Source of the DNA: Microcystis aeruginosa NIES-4325 | GTDB lineage: Bacteria; Cyanobacteriota; Cyanobacteriia; Cyanobacteriales; Microcystaceae | DNA: 64,000 nt | Direction of reading: 5' to 3' | Assembly: GCF_008974145.1 (NCBI RefSeq) | Contig: NZ_BJKP01000011.1 | Location: forward strand, 22,961-86,960 | Part shown: in pieces, positions 23,522 through 32,747 of the stretch | How positions within the stretch are numbered: the first letter of the stretch is position 1 | How the letters are laid out: every line of letters begins with the position of its first letter | Made by a program: the position numbers and the translations under genes | Notes under the pieces: model-generated | What the model saw: only the letters and a program-made list of their open reading frames with translations | Told to the model about the DNA's origin: nothing | The model's database searches: none

Positions 23522-25876
23522 ATGCTTAATCTCGTCTCCCTTCCAGAAATTCCCGCAGCCGCTTGGAAACGTCCTCTAGGCAAAGGTTGGGAAAAACCCT
23601 ATAGCGTCCGCTACACCAGCAATTTAGATGATGGTCCTTGGCATGGGATGCCCCTAGGGGGATTTGGGGGCGGTTGCATCGGACGTTCCCCCAAAGGTGA
23701 CTTTAACCTCTGGCATCTGGACGGCGGTGAACACAGTTTTAATAGCCTTCCTGCCTGTCAATTTAGCATTTTTGAACAAACAGAAGACGGAAGCGCCCAA
23801 GCCTACGCTATGGCGACGGAAAGACCCACGGATGGAACATTATCGCGCTGGTCGTGGTATCCATCCGAAAAGGGAACATATTCGGCCCTTTATCCCCGCA
23901 GTTGGTATGAGTACAAAGATGTTTTTCAGACTCAATTAATTTGCGAACAATTCTCACCGGTTTGGGCGCATAATTACCAAGAAAGTAGTTATCCTATTGC
24001 CCTATTTGAATGGACGGTTCATAACCCCACCGATAAACCGATTACTATTAGTATTATGCTGACTTGGCAAAATACAATCGGTTGGTTTACTAACGCGATT
24101 AAATCCCCAGTGGTTAAAGTGAGAGATGATGGTAGTCCCGTCTATGAATATCAATCGAAATGGGGGGAAAGTGAGGGTAATTATAATCAATGGATTGTCG
24201 ATAATTTCCGCATTGGCTGTCTGATGCGTCGGGATTACGAAGACCCCAGGGAAGGGGATGGACAGATGGCGATTGCTAGTATCACTAATCCGAGTCTAGA
24301 GGTATTCTATCTGGGTAAATGGAACCCTGCGGGCGATGGGGGCGAAGTTTGGGACTATTTCGCCATGAATGGCTCTTTACTGGATATTGAGGACGAAACC
24401 CCCGCCGAAAAAGGGGAACAAACGGCCACGGCCATGGCGATTCGTTTTACCATTCGTCCGGGGAAAACTCGCAAAATTCCTTTTATTTTAGCTTGGGATT
24501 TACCCGTCACCGAATTTGCCCAAGGAATTAACTATTATCGTCGTTATACGGACTTTTTCGGTCGCAATGGTCAAAATGCTTGGGCGATGGTACGCACAGC
24601 CTTAAAACACGGCGATACATGGCGAGAAAATATTATTAACTGGCAAAAACCGATCCTAGAACGCAGCGATCTGGCCGATTGGTTTAAAATGGCTTTATTT
24701 AATGAATTATACCTCCTAACTGACGGCGGCACTCTCTGGACAGCAGCCACGGAACAGGATCCTATCGGTCAATTTGGGGTCTTAGAATGTATTGATTATC
24801 GTTGGTATGAAAGTCTTGATGTGCGTCTCTATGGTTCCTTTGGGTTACTGATGTTATGGCCGCGCTTAGAAAAGTCCGTCATGGAAGCTTTTGCCAGGGC
24901 AATTCCCAGCAGTGACAATACTCCTCGGATTATCGGTTATAACCAAGCTAGTGCCATTCGTAAGGCTAAAAATGCCACTCCCCACGATTTAGGCGCCCCC
25001 AATGAACACCCTTGGCAAAAGAGTAATTACACCAGTTATCAAGATTGTAATCTCTGGAAAGATTTAGGCAGTGATTTTGTTTTATTAGTCTATCGGGATT
25101 ATTTATTAACGGGGGCTAAAGATGAGGATTTTCTGCGGGAATGTTGGCCGTCAATTGTCCTGACTTTGCAATATTTAAAAACTTTTGACCTTGATAAGGA
25201 TGGGATTCCCGAAAATTCCGGCGCACCAGACCAAACCTTTGATGATTGGCGTTTACAGGGAATTAGTGCCTATTGTGGTGGTTTGTGGATAGCGGCACTA
25301 GAAGCGACGCTTAAAATTGGGGCAATTCTTGGGGAAGATACGGCAATTTTTGCCAGTTGGTTACAGCAATCTCGCGCTATTTATCATGATACTCTCTGGA
25401 ATGGAGAATATTATAATTTAGATAGTGGCAGTGGTTCCGATGTGGTGATGACTGACCAATTATGTGGTCAATTTTATGCCCGTTTATTGGCTTTACCGGA
25501 TGTGGTAGAAAATCAATACACGCAATCAGCTTTAAGTAAGATTTATGAGGCTTGTTTTCTCAAGTTTTATGGGGGAAAATTTGGGGCAGCTAATGGTTTA
25601 AAACCCGATGGTACTCCCGAAAATCCCGAGGCTACTCATCCCTTGGAAGTTTGGGTAGGAATTAATTTTGGGTTGGTGGCTTTTTTACTACAAATGGGAA
25701 TGGAAAAGCAAGGATGGCAAATTACGGAGGCGGTGGTGCAACAAATTTATGAAAATGGCTTACAATTTCGCACCCCAGAAGCAATAACGTCGGTGGGAAC
25801 TTTTCGCGCCTGTCATTATTTACGCGCCATGGCTATCTGGTCCATCTATGGGGTTTTGACGGAATTTCAGGGCTAA
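23522..25876 (+). CDS. GH116 family glycosidase (glucosylceramidase/beta-glucosidase-like)
   Basis: The 784-residue protein starts MLNLVSLPEIPAAAWKRPLG and carries an N-terminal beta-sandwich (GMPLGGFGGGCIGRSPKGDF) and an (alpha/alpha)6 catalytic domain. FNELYLLTDGGTLW and LECIDYRWYESLDV (near residue 420) hold the likely nucleophile glutamate. DKDGIPENSG and DQTFDDW (near residue 569) hold the likely acid/base aspartate. The family includes GBA2 glucosylceramidase and bacterial beta-glucosidases and xylosidases. No signal peptide is seen, so it is probably cytoplasmic. Earlier in-frame codons from 23417 overlap a MITE and are unlikely to be used. Confidence 0.88.
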   Translation: MLNLVSLPEIPAAAWKRPLGKGWEKPYSVRYTSNLDDGPWHGMPLGGFGGGCIGRSPKGDFNLWHLDGGEHSFNSLPACQFSIFEQTEDGSAQAYAMATERPTDGTLSRWSWYPSEKGTYSALYPRSWYEYKDVFQTQLICEQFSPVWAHNYQESSYPIALFEWTVHNPTDKPITISIMLTWQNTIGWFTNAIKSPVVKVRDDGSPVYEYQSKWGESEGNYNQWIVDNFRIGCLMRRDYEDPREGDGQMAIASITNPSLEVFYLGKWNPAGDGGEVWDYFAMNGSLLDIEDETPAEKGEQTATAMAIRFTIRPGKTRKIPFILAWDLPVTEFAQGINYYRRYTDFFGRNGQNAWAMVRTALKHGDTWRENIINWQKPILERSDLADWFKMALFNELYLLTDGGTLWTAATEQDPIGQFGVLECIDYRWYESLDVRLYGSFGLLMLWPRLEKSVMEAFARAIPSSDNTPRIIGYNQASAIRKAKNATPHDLGAPNEHPWQKSNYTSYQDCNLWKDLGSDFVLLVYRDYLLTGAKDEDFLRECWPSIVLTLQYLKTFDLDKDGIPENSGAPDQTFDDWRLQGISAYCGGLWIAALEATLKIGAILGEDTAIFASWLQQSRAIYHDTLWNGEYYNLDSGSGSDVVMTDQLCGQFYARLLALPDVVENQYTQSALSKIYEACFLKFYGGKFGAANGLKPDGTPENPEATHPLEVWVGINFGLVAFLLQMGMEKQGWQITEAVVQQIYENGLQFRTPEAITSVGTFRACHYLRAMAIWSIYGVLTEFQG

Positions 25877-26261
25877 GTTTTCTTTGCGACTAACACTAGG
25901 TCGCCTTTTATCAGTTTTAATGTAACAATGCCATTAATATACACAATTCTGGCTTTAAGTCAATAGCCTTTACAAAACTTCAAAAATTGCCTCACAAAAA
26001 AATGTCATCCCTAGGGGCTTTTTTTGGGGAATGGTATCAATACAGTCCCCTGATTGTCTCGTTTTTGCGTTGATTTGAGGCTTAACGCTTAGACTAAGCC
26101 CACAGCATACCACCACTATACCAGATTAAGAAATGTAGTCAACCCCGATTTACAGCCAAATTTGGGCAAATTCTGGGAAAGTTCAGATATTGTAACTTCC
26201 TTGTTACATTTAACTGATTGGCTAAAGTATTTAAATATTTTAATTATTTAATAATAAATAA
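25877..26261. other. Gene-free stretch between GH116 gene and MITE
   Basis: I see no open frame or RNA gene. The segment CCTAGGGGCTTTTTTTGGGG near 26010-26030 could act as a weak terminator, and the rest becomes AT-rich toward 26200-26260. Confidence 0.4.
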
Positions 26262-26378
26262 TATAGCGTTTCCTAAGCTAGTGAGGTACACCTATTTTTC
26301 TTCCCTTTTGCCTTTTGCCTCTTGCCTTTTGCCTAAAACCCATAACTTTTGTACCTCAGCAGACTGAAAAACGCTATA
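26262..26378. repeat. 117-bp MITE (TATAGCGTTT ends), copy 2
   Basis: It is identical to 10229-10345 over its entire length, including the inverted ends and the inner GAGGTAC/GTACCTC. It lies in an AT-rich gap upstream of the membrane protein at 26474. Confidence 0.8.
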
Positions 26379-26473
26379 ATTTATACTTATAATAATCCCT
26401 TCTCTCCACTTGCCACTCTTCCATACCTTTTAAACAGGATTTAGTATCATTAGCTTAAGGACTATAGAAGATT

Positions 26474-27532
26474 ATGAGACTAGAAAAAGAAGATTTTGAT
26501 TGGGCGGTACAAGAAAACCTAATTACTGCCAGCCAAGCTGAAAATTTATGGACGGCTTTTTTGTCCCGTTATCCCCAAGAAGATGAAGTTAATCGCCCTC
26601 GCTTTAATTTTGCTAATGTGGCCTATTATTTTGGGGCATTAATTGTTATCTCCGCCCTAGGGTGGTTTATGAACAAAGCTTGGGAGAGTTTCGGCGGTGC
26701 AGGCCTATTTTTTATTGCCCTGTTTTATGCAGTTTGTTTTATTTTTACGGGAAAAAATCTCTATTTTCGGCAAAATCTCAAAATACCTGGCGGCCTTTTA
26801 TTTACCATGGCAGTGGCAATGACTCCCTTAGCAATCTACGGTTTACAACGCTGGACAGGATACTGGCAGGCCGGAGATCCTGGCATCTATCGAGATTTCC
26901 ATACATGGATTAAAGGCAGTTGGTTTTTAATGGAATTAGGCACGATTATCGCAGGATTAATAACTTTGCGATTTGTTAAATTTCCTTTTTTAACTGCACC
27001 CATTGCCTTTAGTCTGTGGTATATATCAATGGACTTAACCCCTTTACTATTTGGAGAAAACGAATATACATGGAGACTGCGACTGTGGGTATCATTTTGG
27101 TTTGGAATTGTCTGTTTAATAACGGCCTATTTAATTGATGTACGTCAGCGTCGCAGTCGGGGCGATTTTGCTTTTTGGCTATACCTATTCGGATTAATTA
27201 TGTTTTGGTTTAGTCTATCTTTCCTAATCGAGGATAATGAAGCGCAACGATTTTTGTACTGTCTAATTAACTTGGGATTGATGTTATTATCCATCCTGCT
27301 AAAAAGGAGATTATTTGTGGTTTTTGGAGGTATCGGAGTCTTTGCCTATCTTTCCTATCTTTCCTATCGTCTCTTTGCCGATTCAATTTTCTTTCCCTTT
27401 GCCCTAACCGCCCTAGGACTTAGTATTATCTATATGGGAGTTTTATATCAGCGTCATTACCAAACCTTGGCTAGATTTATTGAAAGTTATATTCCTCTCG
27501 AATGCCGCAATTTATTACCCAAAGATCGATAA
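26474..27532 (+). CDS. DUF2157-like integral membrane protein
   Basis: The 352-residue protein has a soluble N-terminal part of about 50 residues (MRLEKEDFDWAVQENLITAS) followed by about nine hydrophobic helices. The leading helix (VAYYFGALIVISALGWFMNK) and layout match DUF2157 membrane proteins. No catalytic motif is visible. It precedes the response regulator at 27621 by 88 bases on the same strand, so the two may be cotranscribed. Confidence 0.65.
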   Translation: MRLEKEDFDWAVQENLITASQAENLWTAFLSRYPQEDEVNRPRFNFANVAYYFGALIVISALGWFMNKAWESFGGAGLFFIALFYAVCFIFTGKNLYFRQNLKIPGGLLFTMAVAMTPLAIYGLQRWTGYWQAGDPGIYRDFHTWIKGSWFLMELGTIIAGLITLRFVKFPFLTAPIAFSLWYISMDLTPLLFGENEYTWRLRLWVSFWFGIVCLITAYLIDVRQRRSRGDFAFWLYLFGLIMFWFSLSFLIEDNEAQRFLYCLINLGLMLLSILLKRRLFVVFGGIGVFAYLSYLSYRLFADSIFFPFALTALGLSIIYMGVLYQRHYQTLARFIESYIPLECRNLLPKDR

Positions 27533-27620
27533 TTAGGAGAAATGGGGATATGGGGAAATGGGGATATGGGGAGATTCAACTAAAAAAAACCAAAAACCCA
27601 ACACCATCTTTTTTACTTTT

Positions 27621-28301
27621 ATGAAAATACTTATCGTTGATGATGAAAAAGAATTAACCGAACCCTTAGAACAAATTCTTGCTCAAGAAGGCTATGACGT
27701 TGATATTGCTAATAATGGTCGGACGGGGTTAGAATTGGCACGAGAGAATAATTATGACCTCTTAATTCTCGATTGGATGTTACCCCAGCAATCTGGATTA
27801 CAAATCTGTCAATATTTACGCGATCAGGGGGACACCACTCCCGTTTTATTTCTAACCGCTAAGGATACCATAGACGATCGAGTGGCGGGATTAGATGCCG
27901 GTGCTGATGATTATTTAGTCAAACCCTTTCAACTGCGAGAATTATTAGCGAGAGTCCGCGCTTTATTGCGTCGTTCTCCCAATTTTGAAGCTAGTAATAG
28001 CAGTAAATTAAAATGCGCTGATTTAGAACTCGATAGCGAAAATCAAGTGGCCTATCGTCACGGTCGCACGATTAGTTTATCAGCAAAAGAAGTACAATTG
28101 TTAACTTTATTTATGACCCATACCGGGCAACTTCTCACCCATGAACAAATTTATCAGCATCTCTGGTCAGAAGGAGAGCAACCTAATAGTAATGTAGTTC
28201 CTGCCCTGATGCGCTTGCTGCGGCGTAAAATCGAAGTGGCCGGAGAAACACCTCTAATTAATACTGTCTATGGGAAAGGCTACCGTTTCGGGGAAAATTA
28301 G
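27621..28301 (+). CDS. OmpR/PhoB-type response regulator
   Basis: The receiver domain begins MKILIVDDEKELTEPLEQIL with the acidic pair DD near residue 8. The phosphoacceptor is in LLILDWMLP near residue 52, followed by FLTAKD and LVKPF (lysine near 102). A C-terminal winged helix ends with LINTVYGKGYRFGEN. A longer frame to 27558 comes from a low-complexity leader, so ATG 27621 is preferred. It resembles the cyanobacterial ManR-type regulators, but I cannot assign it. No sensor kinase is adjacent, so it is an orphan in this window. Confidence 0.88.
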   Translation: MKILIVDDEKELTEPLEQILAQEGYDVDIANNGRTGLELARENNYDLLILDWMLPQQSGLQICQYLRDQGDTTPVLFLTAKDTIDDRVAGLDAGADDYLVKPFQLRELLARVRALLRRSPNFEASNSSKLKCADLELDSENQVAYRHGRTISLSAKEVQLLTLFMTHTGQLLTHEQIYQHLWSEGEQPNSNVVPALMRLLRRKIEVAGETPLINTVYGKGYRFGEN

Positions 28302-28351
28302 GGGATGCTGAAAGATAATAAGAATAGCAACTGATTACTGATTACTGATAT

Positions 28352-30106
28352 ATGTTATCCTGCCTACAAATTGAAAATTTTACCCTCATCGATCGCTTAG
28401 AACTAACTTTCGGCAGCGGATTAAATGTACTGACCGGTGAGACGGGGGCAGGAAAATCGATTATATTAGATGCGATCGATATTGTTCTCGGTGGTAAAGT
28501 CAATCATCGCGTCATCCGTCAGGGAAGCCAACAATCAACCCTAGAAGCAACTTTTTCTCTGACTCCAGAATTAATTGTTTGGCTAGAAAGTCAGGAAATT
28601 GACCTATTAGAGGATAATACTCTAACAATCAGCAGGGAATTAGTGATTACTAATAATTCCTTGCGTTCTCGTTCTCGGATTAACGGAGTCGTCGCTAATC
28701 GCCAACAAATGGCGCAAATAAGAGATTTGTTGGTAGAAATCACTGCCCAAGGTCAAACAGTCCAGTTAATGGACGCTAATCGACAGAGGGAATTATTAGA
28801 TCTCTACGGGGGTGAGTCGCTGCTGCGGCAGCGGGAACAAGTAGCCACAGCCTACCTTAACTGGCAAGAAAGCAAGAATAGTTTAAATAATAGGTTGCAA
28901 TCGGAACAAAATCGCCTACAGAGATTAGATTTACTAGAATATCAACTAAAAGAACTAGAATCAGCTAATTTAACTGACGCTGACGAGTTGGAACAGTTGG
29001 AACAGGAAAGAAACCGACTCTCCCACGCTGTCGATTTGCAAAATTCCAGCTATCAAGTCTATCAACTACTCTACCAAAATGATCGCGATCAACCCGCCGT
29101 CGCTGATTTGTTAGGAAAAGCTGAAAATATCTTGACAAATATGATGGTTTATGATAGCAGTTTAGAGCCAATTTTAGAGATGGTGCGATCGGCATTAAAT
29201 CAGGTGGTGGAAGCGGGACAGGAAATCAACGTTTATGGGGATAGTCTAGAGGCAGATCCCGATAGATTGAACGAGATAGAAGAGAGAATTGTCCAACTTA
29301 AGCGCATTTGTCGCAAATATGGCCCAAGTTTAGCTGAAGCGATCGATTATTATCAGAAATTACAGCAGGAATTAGCGGAGTTGACGGGAGAAGGACAATC
29401 GATTGAGGAATTAGAAAAAATTTGTCAGCAACAGGAAAAAATCTATCGAGAAACTAGCACCCAGTTGACCTTTTTGCGACAAGAAACCGCTAGTCAACTA
29501 GAAAAACAATTGGTACAGGAATTAAAACCTTTAGCCATGGAAAAGGTGATTTTTGTCTGTCGGATTGCCCCGGGTAATCCTAGCAGTCTGGGAGTCGATC
29601 AAGTGGTATTTTATTTTAGTCCCAATCCAGGGGAAAAAATCCAACCTTTATCCAGTACCGCTTCCGGAGGAGAAATGAGTCGTTTTCTCCTAGGGTTAAA
29701 GTCCTGTTTTTCCCAATCTCAATCGGCAGCGGCAACCCTAATTTTTGATGAAATTGATGCGGGAGTATCGGGAAAAGTTGCCCAGTCAATTGCCGATAAA
29801 TTAGATCAATTAGGTCAACAATATCAGGTTTTATGCGTCACTCATCAACCCTTAGTGGCTGCTTTAGCCGATCACCATTTCCGAGTTTATAAACAAATGA
29901 TTGCTGAAGATAATCCCACCAATCTCTCGGAAATTCGCACGGTTGTCCGGGTTACTTCTCTCGATAATCGTCAGACGAGAAGGGAAGAATTGGCACAATT
30001 AACGGGAGGAAATTCGGCAGCGTCTGCCATCGCTTTTGCCGAGTCTTTATTGGATAAAGCGGCTGCCAAAAAACAGGAGGATTTAACCTTGAAATTGACT
30101 GATTAA
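28352..30106 (+). CDS. recN: DNA repair protein RecN
   Basis: RecN is an SMC-like ATPase for double-strand-break repair. The 584-residue protein starts MLSCLQIENFTLIDRLELTF, has the Walker A motif GETGAGKS near residue 32, a long coiled-coil middle, the signature SGGEMSRFLL and Walker B FDEIDAGVSG near residue 470. The stop lies inside the 3' end of the convergent Uma2 gene (24-base overlap). Confidence 0.93.
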   Translation: MLSCLQIENFTLIDRLELTFGSGLNVLTGETGAGKSIILDAIDIVLGGKVNHRVIRQGSQQSTLEATFSLTPELIVWLESQEIDLLEDNTLTISRELVITNNSLRSRSRINGVVANRQQMAQIRDLLVEITAQGQTVQLMDANRQRELLDLYGGESLLRQREQVATAYLNWQESKNSLNNRLQSEQNRLQRLDLLEYQLKELESANLTDADELEQLEQERNRLSHAVDLQNSSYQVYQLLYQNDRDQPAVADLLGKAENILTNMMVYDSSLEPILEMVRSALNQVVEAGQEINVYGDSLEADPDRLNEIEERIVQLKRICRKYGPSLAEAIDYYQKLQQELAELTGEGQSIEELEKICQQQEKIYRETSTQLTFLRQETASQLEKQLVQELKPLAMEKVIFVCRIAPGNPSSLGVDQVVFYFSPNPGEKIQPLSSTASGGEMSRFLLGLKSCFSQSQSAAATLIFDEIDAGVSGKVAQSIADKLDQLGQQYQVLCVTHQPLVAALADHHFRVYKQMIAEDNPTNLSEIRTVVRVTSLDNRQTRREELAQLTGGNSAASAIAFAESLLDKAAAKKQEDLTLKLTD

Positions 30107-30724
30107 CCAACGTCCTACCTGACTTTGATCCTTGCTGCGCGCCTGTTGTAAAGCTGACTCTAAAACCGCCAGTTTTAAATTAGGTAAAACCTTTGATATA
30201 TCAATTCTTTTGCTACCTAGATCGATTATTTCAAAAGCAAATATTTGGGGATAATCTACCTTAACACTCCAGTATTCACTCACTCCTAATTCTTCATGGA
30301 GTAAGCGTTTATTGCCTAGGTCATCATTAAGGGTAGATTTTGAGATTTCAATGACTAAATCTGGTGGGGGATACTGATTTAAATCAATAATTGAAGTACC
30401 GTAGGGAATTAGATTAGCTTTGTCAGCAAAATAATAAGATATATCCGGTTGGACTTCTCGATAACCAGACTTGCGAAAACTGCAATTATCTTTGGCACTA
30501 AAGGCCAGATTTTTTAGGGTAGCATAGAGACTAACAGCGAAGATCAAAATAGCATGATCGCTGGCATGATCGTTACCAATAGGAGTCATTTCTAATCGAT
30601 AATAGCCATTGTAATAATAACTTTTCCCTTGATTTTCTGGGAAGTTTTTAATTGCTGCTAAGTATTCTTCCCAACTACCTCTAATCCATAAGTCAGTCAT
30701 CCCCCTATTTTCTAGCTGTTGCAT
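30083..30724 (-). CDS. Uma2 family endonuclease-like protein
   Basis: Read leftward, the protein (about 213 residues from ATG 30724) contains YRLEMTPIGNDHASDHAIL, VQPDISYYF (catalytic aspartate region), PPDLVIEISKSTLNDDLG and ELGVSEYWSVKVD, the Uma2 layout. Starts at 30778 or 30700 are also possible. Its 3' end overlaps recN in convergent orientation. The substrate is not known. Confidence 0.8.
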   Translation of the reverse strand: MQQLENRGMTDLWIRGSWEEYLAAIKNFPENQGKSYYYNGYYRLEMTPIGNDHASDHAILIFAVSLYATLKNLAFSAKDNCSFRKSGYREVQPDISYYFADKANLIPYGTSIIDLNQYPPPDLVIEISKSTLNDDLGNKRLLHEELGVSEYWSVKVDYPQIFAFEIIDLGSKRIDISKVLPNLKLAVLESALQQARSKDQSQVGRWLISQFQG

Positions 30725-30846
30725 AGTTATCCGATCCCGCTTTGAACTTTTTCTCTGATTATAGCAACTATTGATCAAATCAGAACCAGGAAACTGAGCA
30801 AGTATTAATGATAGAATAGATTAATCGAGTAAAAATTAGCCCAATT

Positions 30847-32019
30847 ATGACCACAACTTATGATTATATAATTATCGGTGGTGGTATCACCGGTTCCGCC
30901 TTAAGCTATGAACTAGCTAACCTAGGCAGTCGAGTCCTCTTATTAGAAAAAGAAACCCATCCCCTCAACGCCACTTTCTACAGTTACGGTGGTTTAGCCT
31001 ATTGGTCGGCCACCACAGAAATCCAGAGAAAATTATATCAAGAAGGTCGAGAAATTCAGCGCAATTTATCCCAGGAATTGGGCATAGATAACGAATACCG
31101 GGACATAGACTTAATTCTCACCGTTAACCCCGAAGATGACCCAGCTACTGTGGCCGAAAAATTTGCTATCTTTACTATTACCCCCGAAATTCTCGATCCG
31201 CAGGCAGCGATCGCTTTAGAACCCCTATTAAATCCCGCAGCTATCTCCGGAGTTTTACGACTGCCCCACGGTCACATTAACGCCGAAAAAACTAATTTTG
31301 CCTATCAACAAGCTTTTCTGCGTCTGGGAGGCACGATTATTCGGGAAGCTGTCATCGAATTAATTGAAACTGCATCGAGAATTACTGGCGTAAAAACTCC
31401 TAAAAATAATTATTCTGCCGGGGAAACTATCGTCTGTGCTGGGGGATTAACCAGGTCTTTACTGCAAAAATCCGGTATTGCTGCTCCCGTCTATTTTACC
31501 CATGCCCAGGTGATCAAAATTCCCCCCAGCGAGATAAAATTAAACACCCTAGTTATGCCTGCAATTGCTGCCAGATTGCTATTAGAGCAAAAAATCACCC
31601 AACTAGAAAATCAGGGCATTTGGCAAAGAGAAACCCCAGAAATAATTGCCAGTGTTTTAGAAACGGGGGCGGTACAATTCCGGGATCAAAGCCTTTATCT
31701 AGGGCAAATTAGCGCCATTATCACCGATCCTGGCGCGATTTTAAACCCTCTGGCCGGGGAAAAAGCAATACGGGCCGCCGTGGGGACATTGCTGCCCCCC
31801 TTGGCCTCTCTCCCCGGCAGCTGTCATCATTGCCTAGTGGCCTTTGCCCCCTCGGGACGGCCCCTAGTGGGAGCGATCGCCGATAAAGTGGGATTGCAGG
31901 TATTTTCTGGTTTTACCAGTACACTTGTATCTGCTCCGCCCCTGGCCCGACGTTTTGCGCATCATCTGCTGGGGGAAAATGACGAAATAATTACAAAAGT
32001 CAAAAGAGAAATTAACTGA
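30847..32019 (+). CDS. FAD-dependent oxidoreductase (glycine/D-amino-acid oxidase family)
   Basis: The dinucleotide-binding motif IIIGGGITGSALSYELA lies at residues 8-24, followed by the acidic LLLEKE ribose contact. A second FAD contact is in AGETIVCAGGLTRSLL, and the C-terminal AFAPSGRPLVGAI closes the DAO fold. The length (390) is normal for the family. The substrate is unknown. It stands divergent from the Uma2 gene at 30724. Confidence 0.85.
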   Translation: MTTTYDYIIIGGGITGSALSYELANLGSRVLLLEKETHPLNATFYSYGGLAYWSATTEIQRKLYQEGREIQRNLSQELGIDNEYRDIDLILTVNPEDDPATVAEKFAIFTITPEILDPQAAIALEPLLNPAAISGVLRLPHGHINAEKTNFAYQQAFLRLGGTIIREAVIELIETASRITGVKTPKNNYSAGETIVCAGGLTRSLLQKSGIAAPVYFTHAQVIKIPPSEIKLNTLVMPAIAARLLLEQKITQLENQGIWQRETPEIIASVLETGAVQFRDQSLYLGQISAIITDPGAILNPLAGEKAIRAAVGTLLPPLASLPGSCHHCLVAFAPSGRPLVGAIADKVGLQVFSGFTSTLVSAPPLARRFAHHLLGENDEIITKVKREIN

Positions 32020-32034
32020 TGATTGCCATTAATC

Positions 32035-32310
32035 CTAATCGACTTTTTCCAACTGCCAAAGAATTTGGTTTCCCTCCCGTCTGACCCGGGAGATTACCCA
32101 ATTTCGCCACGGCCAATGGTCGCCTCGACTGGTAACGGCACCTGGATTAATATCCATTAAATCGGCTACTTCGGCGCTGGTAATCAAATAACCGCGATTG
32201 GCCACTTCATCGGCAATGCGTAGGGTTTCGATGAGATTTCTTAGCTGGTCAACTCTTTCTCCCCGGGGTAATTGGATTTCATCGCCAGCGCTATTAGGTG
32301 GTTCATTCAT
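32035..32310 (-). CDS. Small conserved cyanobacterial protein with HTH-like segment
   Basis: Read leftward, ATG 32310 gives about 91 residues with MNEPPNSAGDEIQLPRGERV, then ITSAEVADLMDINPGAVTSR, which looks like a helix-turn-helix, and the C-terminal WPWRNWVISRVRREGNQILW. I do not know a characterised homologue. DNA binding is an inference. It is convergent with the oxidoreductase gene, 15 bases apart. Confidence 0.6.
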   Translation of the reverse strand: MNEPPNSAGDEIQLPRGERVDQLRNLIETLRIADEVANRGYLITSAEVADLMDINPGAVTSRGDHWPWRNWVISRVRREGNQILWQLEKVD

Positions 32311-32747
32311 AGTTAGGGTCTGGTCAAAGTTTATTAACAATTAAAAATTGTCGGTTGAGGCAAACAAGCAAGCTTCCCCTATCGTTATTCTATCGATTCT
32401 ATCAATAATAGTTCCCATCAAAACAGTCCTAAGCTGTTCGTAATTTAAATTGCTTGTTGAGACGAGGCAAGAGGCACTCTTGCAAAAGGCAACAGTAAAG
32501 GGATTGGGGGCGGTTCGGCTAATCTAAGAGTAAGCGGTTTAAATGCGTCTTAGCTTATCTCCTCGAGTCTTACCGTCACATCTTTACTAAAACCCCAAAA
32601 ACCCCTTGACAAAAAACACAGAATATAGTATGTAAATCAGGGAAAGTGGTTAGCGGTCACTGATAACTGATCACTGATAACTGATAACTGAAAATAACTG
32701 CTATAAAATTGGACTAGCCTTTTTCCCCAGAAAAAAATTCCCCATCC
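32311..32747. other. Gene-free leader region of cysS
   Basis: It holds scraps of dispersed repeats (GGCAAGAGGCACTCTTGCAAA near 32467), a TTGACA at 32608 that could be a -35 element, and a run of ACTGATAAC units at 32660-32690. No gene is visible. Confidence 0.4.
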